Origin: Candidatus Iainarchaeum sp.
Lineage (GTDB): Archaea; Iainarchaeota; Iainarchaeia; Iainarchaeales; GCA-2688035
Direction of reading: 5' to 3'
Length of the DNA: 64,000 nt
NCBI GenBank assembly: GCA_002688035.1
Contig: NZBU01000002.1
Span: 24,120 to 88,119, forward strand
Shown one piece after another: positions 26,160-34,114 of the stretch; within the stretch, counting starts at the first letter, position 1, and every line of letters begins with the position of its first letter. The translations under genes and the position numbers were made by a program. Under the pieces are notes generated by a model. It saw nothing but the letters and a program-made list of their open reading frames with translations, made no database searches and was not told the DNA's origin.

Positions 26160-27398
26160 ATGAAGCCAAATGTAGTTCTGATCGTTGTTGACTGTTTTAG
26201 AGCCCAAAGCTTTTTGGGAGAGGGCTCTGCAAAAATTCCTTTCCTAGACTCCCTTAGAAAAAAGGGAACTGCTTTCACACAAGCAATTAGCACTAGTTCT
26301 ACTACAAGTCCTTGCTTTGCAAGCATTTTAACCGGGAAGTATAGCTTCAAGCATGGGGTGAGAACTATTGGTGGCTATGCTCTTAACCCAAATGTGAGCA
26401 CTATTGCAAAAGCGTTCAAGGACGCTGGTTATCATACTATTGCAGAGGTAACAGGACCACTTCTTGAGGAAGTTAACATGGGCAGTGGCTTTGACGATTA
26501 CAATTTTAGGGAGACAAACCAAACACTCTACAGTGATTGGGGAGAAAATCTTGCCGCAAAATTAGCTGCTTCCAAAAAACCTTACTTTTTGTTCTTGCAT
26601 TTGTGGGATTTGCACAGGCCGCGCTATATGACTAAAGAGTTCAACAAGCCAAAGTATGGAAAGATTGCTTATGAGAGAAGTGTGAGTTGCATGGACTCCT
26701 ACTTGCAAAAGTTGTTGTCAAGTTTGGACAAGGACACTGTTATTGTTATCACAGGAGATCATGGAGAGAAAATTCCAAGCAACAAGGGAGAAGAGTATTT
26801 CAACCACCTGTGTATTGGATTCTATGCTGTACTGCGCCGGTTCGGTCTTTCTAAGAAGTACTGTGAAAGGGAGAGCCATGGTTTTGATGTTAGCGAAGAC
26901 GTAATCAAGATTCCGCTTTTCTTCAAGGGAACCGTGTTTCCAAAGGGAAAAGTTGTAGGGCAACAGGTTGGACAAGTTGATATTGTGCCGACAATTGCAG
27001 ACGCACTCGGACTAAAGCTTGACAGTGATGTTGATGGAAAGAGTTTAGTCCCACTCACACAGGGGAAGAACGTTGAGGAGAAACCTGTTTTCATTGAAGC
27101 TTGCGGAATAAAGATTGCGAGCAAAGAATCCTGGTTAGAGGGAATTAGAACAAGCAAGTGGAAGTACTTGCACGGAGCATTTAACTCAGAAATTCCTAAA
27201 CAGCTTTACGATCTCGAGAATGATCCTGAGGAGAAGAACAATCTTGCTCAAAAGGAAACCAGTGTTGTTGGGAAGATGCGCACAAAGCTTGAATCCTTAA
27301 AGAGCGCAAAACAGAGAAAAGAGCTTGTCGGCAAGAAGCTCGAGGGAGCAGACAAGAAAAAGCTCGAGGAAAGGCTTAGGAAGCTTGGCTATTTGTAA
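26160..27398 (+). CDS. Sulfatase-fold protein lacking the formylglycine Cys, with LGY tail
   Basis: 412 residues, AP superfamily, sulfatase branch: LIVVDCFRAQSF metal site, nucleophile region TTSPCFASILTG, LHLWDLHRPRY, ITGDHGEK and a C-terminal QLYDLENDPEEKNNLA typical of sulfatases. At the position of Cys/Ser in CxPxR the sequence has Thr, and the Arg is Phe, so formylglycine formation is not expected. A Thr nucleophile points to phosphate-type chemistry as in LtaS or EptA relatives, but without their membrane helices. It ends DKKKLEERLRKLGYL. ATG 26160 is preferred over GTG 26154. It precedes the RHH/CysD/CysN genes. Confidence 0.85.
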   Translation: MKPNVVLIVVDCFRAQSFLGEGSAKIPFLDSLRKKGTAFTQAISTSSTTSPCFASILTGKYSFKHGVRTIGGYALNPNVSTIAKAFKDAGYHTIAEVTGPLLEEVNMGSGFDDYNFRETNQTLYSDWGENLAAKLAASKKPYFLFLHLWDLHRPRYMTKEFNKPKYGKIAYERSVSCMDSYLQKLLSSLDKDTVIVITGDHGEKIPSNKGEEYFNHLCIGFYAVLRRFGLSKKYCERESHGFDVSEDVIKIPLFFKGTVFPKGKVVGQQVGQVDIVPTIADALGLKLDSDVDGKSLVPLTQGKNVEEKPVFIEACGIKIASKESWLEGIRTSKWKYLHGAFNSEIPKQLYDLENDPEEKNNLAQKETSVVGKMRTKLESLKSAKQRKELVGKKLEGADKKKLEERLRKLGYL

Positions 27399-27420
27399 AT
27401 TCGATTGTTGTACGCGAGCC

Positions 27421-27429
27421 TTTAAAAAG
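27421..27429 (+). promoter_or_regulatory. TATA-like element for the RHH-cysDN operon
   Basis: TTTAAAAAG lies about 27 bases before the ATG at 27456, which would give a leaderless or nearly leaderless first gene. Confidence 0.4.
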
Positions 27430-27455
27430 CCTATTAAGTATTATTAGTTATTATT

Positions 27456-27662
27456 ATGGCTAAACATACTACTATCTCGATTCCAGAGCCACTATACCAG
27501 AAAGTCAAAGAGTTTATAGAGGGCACAGGATTTACCTCTTCTTCCGACTTTGTAACATTTGTGCTGCGCGAGATATTCATGGATGCAGAGCTAAAACAGA
27601 AGAACACGAAAGACAAAAAGTTGATTTACGAGAGACTCAAAGCACTAGGATATGTAAAATAG
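27456..27662 (+). CDS. Ribbon-helix-helix protein with LGY tail
   Basis: 68 residues. Residues 4-45 form a CopG/Arc-type RHH fold: strand HTTISIPEPLYQ, then two helices around SSSDFVTFVLREIF. Such dimers bind DNA operators. The remaining 20 residues end DKKLIYERLKALGYVK, strikingly like the end of the upstream sulfatase-fold protein. It lies 9 bases before cysD and shares its operon, so it probably regulates sulfate activation or binds the same partner as the AP enzymes. Confidence 0.8.
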   Translation: MAKHTTISIPEPLYQKVKEFIEGTGFTSSSDFVTFVLREIFMDAELKQKNTKDKKLIYERLKALGYVK

Positions 27663-27671
27663 GTGTAGAAC

Positions 27672-28472
27672 ATGGATCATTTGGACGAGCTGGAAAACAA
27701 AAGCATTTACGTTATTAGAGAGGCCTACAAACAGTACAAGAACATTGCACTACTCTGGAGTATTGGAAAAGATTCAACTGCACTACTCTGGCTTTGCAGG
27801 AAAGCTTTCTATGGGAAAATTCCTTTCCCTGCAGTGCACCTTGACACAAGCTACAAGTTCAAAGAAATTTATGAGTTCAGGGAAAAATATGCAAAGGAGT
27901 GGGACTTGAACCTAGTTGTAGGGAGAAACGAGGAAGCAATAAAGGAAGGAATGTGCCATGACAAGGGAGCACTGGCCTGCTGTAATGCCCTCAAGACAAA
28001 CTGTTTGAAGAAAGTTATTGCCGAGAAGAAATATCGTGCATTACTACTTGCAATTAGAAGAGATGAACATGGGATAAGATCAAAGGAGCGTTACTTCTCC
28101 CCGAGGGACATTGATTTCCAGTGGAACTACAAGGACCAGCCACCCGAGCTCTGGGACCAGTACAAGAGCAAGCAAAGCGAGGAACAGCATTTGAGAATAC
28201 ACCCAATGCTGCACTGGACTGAGCTAGATATTTGGCGTTACATGCAGCGCGAGAACATTCCTGTTACAAGTCTTTACTTTGCAAAAGATGGGAAGAGGTA
28301 TAGGAGCATTGGCTGCGAGCCATGCTGCAAGCCAATGGATAGCGAGGCTGATACCATTGACAAAATCGTGGAAGAGCTACAGACTACTGATGTCTCAGAG
28401 AGAAGTGGAAGAGCGCAGGACAAGGAAAACGCTTATATGATGCAAAAATTAAGAAGCCTTGGATATATGTGA
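27672..28472 (+). CDS. cysD: Sulfate adenylyltransferase subunit 2 (ATP sulfurylase, PP-loop)
   Basis: 266 residues. PP-loop LLWSIGKDSTALLWL near residue 36, HLDTSYKFKEIYEFR, AIRRDEHGIRSKERYFSPRD and the C-terminal SERSGRAQDKENAYMMQKL are all CysD features. With CysN it forms APS from ATP and sulfate. AGGTGT lies 8 bases before the ATG. It ends LRSLGYM, similar to the LGY tails nearby, although CysD proteins generally end in a GYF-like sequence, so this may be coincidence. The next gene starts at the overlapping stop. Confidence 0.9.
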   Translation: MDHLDELENKSIYVIREAYKQYKNIALLWSIGKDSTALLWLCRKAFYGKIPFPAVHLDTSYKFKEIYEFREKYAKEWDLNLVVGRNEEAIKEGMCHDKGALACCNALKTNCLKKVIAEKKYRALLLAIRRDEHGIRSKERYFSPRDIDFQWNYKDQPPELWDQYKSKQSEEQHLRIHPMLHWTELDIWRYMQRENIPVTSLYFAKDGKRYRSIGCEPCCKPMDSEADTIDKIVEELQTTDVSERSGRAQDKENAYMMQKLRSLGYM

Positions 28473-28483
28473 GGAATTTGGGT

Positions 28484-29713
28484 ATGGAAAACGAAGATAT
28501 GAAGATTGTGATTGTTGGTCACGTAGACCACGGTAAGAGCACACTAATTGGAAGGCTTTTATTTGATACTGGGTCTCTCCCAGAATCGAAGATCGATGAA
28601 TTGAAGAGAACCTGCGAAGCTTTGGGTAGGGAACTGGAGTTTGGATTTGTAATGGATAGCTTGGAGGAAGAGCGCGACCAGGCAATAACCATTGACACAG
28701 CACAAACATTCTTCAAAACAGACAAACGAGATTATGTTATCATTGATGCGCCTGGACACAAAGAGTTCATAAAAAATATGATTACCGGGGCCTCCCTTGC
28801 ACAGGCAGCAATACTGCTTGTTGACGCAAAAGAAGGAGTGCAAGAACAGACTAAAAGGCACGCATACATTCTGAGTTTACTTGGAATGAAACAAGTTATT
28901 GTTGCAATAAACAAAATGGACTTGGTTGAATATAAGCAGGAGAGGTTCGAAGAAGTTAAGGGAGACGTTGAAAAGTTTTTAGAATCAATTGATGTAAAGC
29001 CCGAATATGTTATTCCTGTTTCGGCAAAAGAAGGGGACAATATTGCAAAGAAAGGCGAGAACATGAGTTGGTGGGCTGAGGATACAATCTTGCAGTCACT
29101 TGATTCTTTTATTGTTGAAAAGAGAGAAGCTTCAACAGCTCTGAGGTTTCCGGTGCAAGATGTTTACCATATTGATGGCAAGCGCATTGTTGCAGGGAGA
29201 ATTGAAAGTGGGAAAATTAGTGTTGGAGACAAAGTTGTTCTACAACCAACCAATATTGAGGCAACTGTGAAGACCATTGAAGTATTCATGGACGAGGACA
29301 GGAAAGAAGCTGGCGCAGGAGAATCAATTGGAATTACTACAGAGGAACCAATTTTTGCTGATAGAGGACAAGTTATTTGCACAAAAGAAGCTTTGCCAGG
29401 AATTGGGAACGAAGTAGAGGCAAACATTTTCTGGATGTCAAAAACTCCACTTGAAAAAGGCGAAAGGATTACATTGAAGTGCGCAACACAGGAAATTGCT
29501 TGCAGTGTTGCAGAAATTAGAAAGAAGTTTGATAGTAGTTCACTAGAACAGCTTGAAGAGAATGCTGAGCAGTTGAAAGAAACCGAGGTCGGAGAAGTTC
29601 TAATTAAAACTGACAAATCAATTGCATTTGATTCTTTCAATGATATTCAGGAGACAGGGCGCTTTGTGCTTGAGCGTGGAATGGATACTGTTGCAGGCGG
29701 GATAATAGACTAG
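28484..29713 (+). CDS. cysN: Sulfate adenylyltransferase subunit 1 (GTPase)
   Basis: About 409 residues, translation-factor-type GTPase. G1 GHVDHGKSTLIGRL, G3 DAPGHKEF, G4 NKMD and ERDQAITID in switch I. EF-Tu-like domains 2 and 3 follow. GTP hydrolysis drives APS synthesis by CysD. I preferred ATG 28484, 9 bases after GAGG, to GTG 28469. The direct linkage to cysD rules against a stray EF-1alpha. No APS kinase domain is fused at the C-terminus and no cysC gene or sulfotransferase is visible in the window. Confidence 0.88.
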   Translation: MENEDMKIVIVGHVDHGKSTLIGRLLFDTGSLPESKIDELKRTCEALGRELEFGFVMDSLEEERDQAITIDTAQTFFKTDKRDYVIIDAPGHKEFIKNMITGASLAQAAILLVDAKEGVQEQTKRHAYILSLLGMKQVIVAINKMDLVEYKQERFEEVKGDVEKFLESIDVKPEYVIPVSAKEGDNIAKKGENMSWWAEDTILQSLDSFIVEKREASTALRFPVQDVYHIDGKRIVAGRIESGKISVGDKVVLQPTNIEATVKTIEVFMDEDRKEAGAGESIGITTEEPIFADRGQVICTKEALPGIGNEVEANIFWMSKTPLEKGERITLKCATQEIACSVAEIRKKFDSSSLEQLEENAEQLKETEVGEVLIKTDKSIAFDSFNDIQETGRFVLERGMDTVAGGIID

Positions 29714-29721
29714 GTGATAGC

Positions 29722-30432
29722 ATGACGATAATAATTGGAATTGACGGATTAGAGTATGAGTATGTCAAAGAGTTTGGCTGCAAAGACTTGATGCAGAAAA
29801 GTTTTGGTAAAACAAACATTGAAGAGTATGAGGAACCACGCACAATTGTTTTGTGGAGCTCTTTTTTGGCTGGGCAGAATCTTGAGGAAAAGATTGTTGC
29901 AATGGGCAACGAGAAAATGTGGGACTTTGCACTAAAACCGGAGGAAACTTTTTTCAAACACTTTGAATCCTTCAAAGCAGTTGATGTTCCAGGATACAAT
30001 TATGGAAGGGAGCAGCATGTGCTGGAAAGAGAGATGCTAAAAAAGTTTTTCGCTGAAGAAATTACTGTCGAGGAATTTGACAAGCCAGTTTTTGATTACC
30101 ATCGAAAATTAAAGGAGCAATTCTTCGAGGACTTGGAGAAAGACTATGACCTCCTGTTCTACTATTTTAATGCCGCAGATGTTCTCGGACACTTGAGCTT
30201 TGGAATGAAGAGTAAGATGAAGCTAATCTACCAAGACATGAATGATATTGCTGCGAAAGCCGCTGCTAAGGGAGAGCCAATGTTGATTCTCTCAGACCAC
30301 GGGATGAAATCTGTGGGCCGGTATGGGGATCATCAGGAAGGATATGGTTTCTGGTCAAACAGTTTGGGAAAAGATTTAGGAAATCCAAAGATAACAGAGC
30401 TCGCGGAATTTGTGGCAAATGAAATGAAGTAA
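29722..30432 (+). CDS. Compact AP-superfamily protein in the cysDN operon
   Basis: 236 residues, about half the length of the other phosphodiesterase-type proteins here. Key motifs remain: IIGIDGLE at the start, PRTIVLWSSFLAGQ around the expected Thr nucleophile, YYFNAADVLGH, LSDHGMKS and YGDHQEGYGFW. It lacks the long cap inserted in larger members. The SD TAGGTGAT lies just before the ATG, and the gap to cysN is 8 bases, so APS or a sulfated product is a plausible substrate. The function is not determined by sequence. Confidence 0.75.
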   Translation: MTIIIGIDGLEYEYVKEFGCKDLMQKSFGKTNIEEYEEPRTIVLWSSFLAGQNLEEKIVAMGNEKMWDFALKPEETFFKHFESFKAVDVPGYNYGREQHVLEREMLKKFFAEEITVEEFDKPVFDYHRKLKEQFFEDLEKDYDLLFYYFNAADVLGHLSFGMKSKMKLIYQDMNDIAAKAAAKGEPMLILSDHGMKSVGRYGDHQEGYGFWSNSLGKDLGNPKITELAEFVANEMK

Positions 30433-30535
30433 TGTCATTTGTTTTGAGCATTGTACCAATTTCATTAAATTAATAAACTAACCTTTTTCTTAAATAGATA
30501 AGCACAAAGAAAGCTTTTTTTTTGGTGTAAAAAAA

Positions 30536-31951
30536 ATGAATATTTCTTTTCTAAATCCACCATTCAGAGGAACCTATAACAGGGAAGTCAGGTTTCAAGC
30601 TGTAAGCCCGCAAAAAGCACTGCACCCGCCAATAATGCTAGGTTATGCTGCTGCTATTTGTAGGGATGCGGGACACAAAGTGGATTTAATTGATGCTCCT
30701 GCCCTCGAAATAACTTTTGACGAGACTATTGCAAAGCTCAAGGAGAATAGTCCTGACTATGTTGTAATGCTTACATCAACAGCATCTGTTGAAAGTGATG
30801 GAGGGTTTGCAGAGGCAATTGCAAGGGACACAGGAGCAAAGACCATTGTTGTTGGAAGCCATGCAACAGCAGTTCCAGAGGATACTCTCAATTACGGATT
30901 TGATATTGTCGCTCGAGGAGAATATGATTATACTATCAGAGATATTGCTTCCGGAAAAAAATTGGAAGAAATTGACGGGATCACTTTCAAAAAAGCAGGC
31001 AAACTTATACATAACAAAGATCGTTCTCTCATCCAAAATTTAGATGAATTACCTTTCCCTGCAATAGAATTCCTTCCAAACGAAAAATATTATTCTGCAC
31101 TCTACAAGAATCCATTCACATTTATTTTAGCAGGGAGAGGTTGCCCACACGGGTGCATTTACTGTGCCGGACCACAACTAATGTCAGGTAGGGGCTATAG
31201 ATTTAGAAGTGTTAAAAACGTTGTAGCAGAAATGAAGGATAGAAAAAAACGTTTTAACCTCAAGAGTATTTTGTTCAACGATGACACGCTCAATGTTAAC
31301 AAAAAGCACATCCTCGAATTATGCGACCTCATCATTAAAGAGAAAGTTGACTTGCCCTGGGCTGCATACAGCAGAGTTGATTCTGTTGACGCAGAAATTG
31401 CAGAAGCAATGAAGAAAGCAGGCTGCTTTTTAGTCAAAATCGGTTTCGAGTCAGGCTGCGACGAGCAACTCAAGACCATGAAGAAGGGCGCAAGAGCTAC
31501 GATAGAGCAAGCAAGAAAAGCTGCAAAGTATTTCAAGGATGCCGGAATACAGATTCATGGAACATTTGTTTTCGGAATGCCTGGAGAAACTGTTGAGAGC
31601 ATTAGAAAGAGCATTGCGCTTGCAAAAGAACTGGATTTAGATTTTGTGCAGTTCAGTGTTGCACAACCATATCCTGGAACAGAATTCTACCAGTACTTGG
31701 AGAAAAATGGTTTCATGAAGTTTGAGAAATGGAGCGACTACTTGGATGAAAAGGGCTGCATTGAACCAATTTTCGAATACCCTAATTTGAGCAAAGAGGA
31801 AATGGAAGGTTTGCTCAAAGAAGCTTACAGAGAATATTATCTAAGACCGCATTACATTGCAAAGGCAATAAAGCAAAGACTTACAAACTGGAACTTATTC
31901 AAAACAAGTTTGAGAAGTGCCTGGAGTCTTTTGCAGTACATTAAAGATTAG
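30536..31951 (+). CDS. B12-binding radical SAM protein
   Basis: 471 residues. N-terminal cobalamin-binding-like domain (FLNPPFRG, VVGSHATAVPEDTLN, VARGEYDYTIRDIA), then GRGCPHGCIYC near residue 200 and FNDDTLNV, FESGCDEQLK of the SAM barrel; the C-terminus has YREYYLRPHYIAKAIKQR, shared in style with the 21616 protein. TTGGTGT before the ATG is a fair ribosome site. It follows the compact AP gene by about 100 bases on the same strand, and precedes a glycosyltransferase, so it likely modifies a glycan or its lipid. Confidence 0.88.
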   Translation: MNISFLNPPFRGTYNREVRFQAVSPQKALHPPIMLGYAAAICRDAGHKVDLIDAPALEITFDETIAKLKENSPDYVVMLTSTASVESDGGFAEAIARDTGAKTIVVGSHATAVPEDTLNYGFDIVARGEYDYTIRDIASGKKLEEIDGITFKKAGKLIHNKDRSLIQNLDELPFPAIEFLPNEKYYSALYKNPFTFILAGRGCPHGCIYCAGPQLMSGRGYRFRSVKNVVAEMKDRKKRFNLKSILFNDDTLNVNKKHILELCDLIIKEKVDLPWAAYSRVDSVDAEIAEAMKKAGCFLVKIGFESGCDEQLKTMKKGARATIEQARKAAKYFKDAGIQIHGTFVFGMPGETVESIRKSIALAKELDLDFVQFSVAQPYPGTEFYQYLEKNGFMKFEKWSDYLDEKGCIEPIFEYPNLSKEEMEGLLKEAYREYYLRPHYIAKAIKQRLTNWNLFKTSLRSAWSLLQYIKD

Positions 31952-31961
31952 GTGATTGACC

Positions 31962-33116
31962 TTGAAAAAAATCTGTTTACTTTCAACAAATCTCACATTT
32001 GAGGGAAACGTTGTATTCTATTTAGCCAGACTTCTCTCCGAGAATGGTTTTAATGTAACTCTTGTAGCGCCACATGGCAAAGGACTTGATCGAAGGGAGA
32101 GTGTAGATGGCATTAAGATAAAAAGATTCCACTATTGCCTCCCTAGTTTTGAAACACTTGCACTGGGCTCAGGAATTCCCGAAAACCTAAAGAGAAATCC
32201 ATTGAACTGGCTGCTTGTACCCTGGTTCATGCTCGCGCTATCTTTGAAAGCTATTATTGAGGCGAGAAAGTGTGACGTGCTTCACGCGCACTGGTTGCCA
32301 GCCGGAATAGCAGCGCTCCCTGCAAAGTATTTGTTGGAAAAACCAGTTGTTCTAACTCTGCATGGCAGCGATGTTAGGAACAAGTCTCCCGGAATTGTAG
32401 GATTTTTCCTTAGAAGATTTGACGCGATAATTACTGGGCACGACGAACTGCTTGCAATTGTAAAGAAAAGTGCTCCAAAAAAGAGTCATCTGATTAGGAA
32501 TGCTGTTGACTTCAGTGCATTGGACAAAATACTTTCAAAGCTGGCTGCAAAGAAGAGACTTGGAGTTGGTGGAAAGACTGTAATGTTTGTTGGTAGAATT
32601 AACAACATCAAACGCCCACTGGATTTTATAAAAGCTATTCCAATTGTTCTGAAGAAACGAAAGGATGTAAAGTTTGTTTTGGTTGGAGACGGACCTTTGG
32701 AAGAAGAGTGTAAAGAATTGGCAAGAGAACTTGGAATCGAGAAAAATGTGATTTTCACTGGCAGGATTAAGGACACTTTCAATCATTTAGCCGCCGCCGA
32801 GGTCTTTACTGCTCTAAGCGATTTTGAGAATGCCTTCTCTGTTTCATTGGTTGAAGCAATGCTTGCATCCGTTCCCTGTGTTATAACAAAGGCAGGCACT
32901 ACAGAGAAATTCTTCTCACACAAAAAGGACTGTATGTTAATACCGTCAAAGAATCCAGAAGAATTAGCTAAGGCAATTCTTTTCCTAATTGAAAATAACG
33001 CTAAAGCTAAACAAATTGGTATAGTTGGAAAAGAACTTGCCGAAAAACTTGGGTTTGGAAAAGAGAGTATTATTAACCAGACCTTAGAAATATATGATAG
33101 GGTGTTGCAAAAATGA
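31962..33116 (+). CDS. Family 4 glycosyltransferase
   Basis: 384 residues, GT-B fold. HAHWLPAGIAAL, TLHGSDVRNKS, FVGRINNIKRP and the C-terminal ALSDFENAFSVSLVEAMLASVP region with the E-x7-E motif are visible. GGTGAT at 31951-31956 sets the start at TTG 31962. It overlaps the downstream oxidoreductase by 4 bases (ATGA). Confidence 0.87.
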   Translation: MKKICLLSTNLTFEGNVVFYLARLLSENGFNVTLVAPHGKGLDRRESVDGIKIKRFHYCLPSFETLALGSGIPENLKRNPLNWLLVPWFMLALSLKAIIEARKCDVLHAHWLPAGIAALPAKYLLEKPVVLTLHGSDVRNKSPGIVGFFLRRFDAIITGHDELLAIVKKSAPKKSHLIRNAVDFSALDKILSKLAAKKRLGVGGKTVMFVGRINNIKRPLDFIKAIPIVLKKRKDVKFVLVGDGPLEEECKELARELGIEKNVIFTGRIKDTFNHLAAAEVFTALSDFENAFSVSLVEAMLASVPCVITKAGTTEKFFSHKKDCMLIPSKNPEELAKAILFLIENNAKAKQIGIVGKELAEKLGFGKESIINQTLEIYDRVLQK

Positions 33117-34114
33117 AGATTGCTGTTATTGGTTGCGGCCATTGGGGTCCAAACCTTGTGAGAAACTTTGCTTCAATTGAAAGCGTAGACAAGGTTGTCG
33201 CAGTTGATAGTAATGATGAAGCTCTTTCAAAAATTGATAAAAGTAGTGGCAAGATTGAATTAAAAAAAGACGCTTTAAAGGCAATAGAAGACAGTAGCAT
33301 TAATGCAATTGTTGTTGCAACTCCACCGGAAACACATTTTGATTTGGCAAAGAAAGCATTGGAACAGAACAAGCATGTTTTTGTAGAAAAGCCCCTTGCA
33401 TTAAATTCAAAGGATTCAGAAGAACTAATCGCTTTAGCCGACGAGAAAAAGCTTACTTTAATGGTTGGGCATTTGATGCTTTACCACCCTGCAATAAAAA
33501 AGCTAAAGGAACTTGTGGATAGTGGAGAGCTTGGAGATATCTGCTATGCTTACAGTTGGAGATTAAACCTTGGGTTATACCAGAGAAACATGAATGTTTT
33601 ATGGGATCTAGGACCTCATGACATTTCAATGCTTCTTTTTTTAATGCAAAAAAATCCATTGGAAGCAAACTGTTCAGGAAGATCCTTCTTTGGAAACCGG
33701 CAAGAAGACGTTATATTTGGAAATCTCTCATTCGAAGGAGATATTTTCTGCAATATGCATTTGAGCTGGCTTGACCCACTAAAAGTTAGAAAAATGGTTT
33801 TGGTTGGAAGCAAGAAGATGGCTGTTTTTGATGATATGCACGAGCAAAAGCTAAGGCTCTTTGACAAGGGCGTTGTTTCACAGAAATATTTTGAGAACAT
33901 AGAGGAATGGAAGTTAGGATACAAGACAGGGGAAACAATCGCGCCTAAAATTGAAGATGGCGAGCCTTTGAACATTGAATGCAATCATTTTGTTGAATGC
34001 ATTGAAACCGGAAAGACGCCTTTGAGCGATGGCCGAAACGGATTAGAAGTTGTAAAGGTTTTAGAGGCAATGCAGAACTCTCTTGAAAAGAAGGGAGAGA
34101 ACGTTTCAGTTTAA
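33113..34114 (+). CDS. Gfo/Idh/MocA family oxidoreductase
   Basis: 333 residues. N-terminal Rossmann domain AVIGCGHWGPNLVR, VVATPPETHFDLA, and HVFVEKPLAL with the conserved Glu-Lys-Pro; the C-terminal domain has DLGPHDISMLLFL (conserved His). Members act on sugar nucleotides, often as 3-dehydrogenases in WlbA-like pathways. It is the last plus-strand gene before the convergent minus-strand operon and overlaps it by 9 bases. Confidence 0.87.
   Translation: MKIAVIGCGHWGPNLVRNFASIESVDKVVAVDSNDEALSKIDKSSGKIELKKDALKAIEDSSINAIVVATPPETHFDLAKKALEQNKHVFVEKPLALNSKDSEELIALADEKKLTLMVGHLMLYHPAIKKLKELVDSGELGDICYAYSWRLNLGLYQRNMNVLWDLGPHDISMLLFLMQKNPLEANCSGRSFFGNRQEDVIFGNLSFEGDIFCNMHLSWLDPLKVRKMVLVGSKKMAVFDDMHEQKLRLFDKGVVSQKYFENIEEWKLGYKTGETIAPKIEDGEPLNIECNHFVECIETGKTPLSDGRNGLEVVKVLEAMQNSLEKKGENVSV

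Noticed and set aside
28484-29713. Elongation factor 1-alpha
   Set aside because: The GTPase resembles EF-1alpha in places (FIKNMITGAS) but follows cysD directly and carries CysN-like switch sequence.
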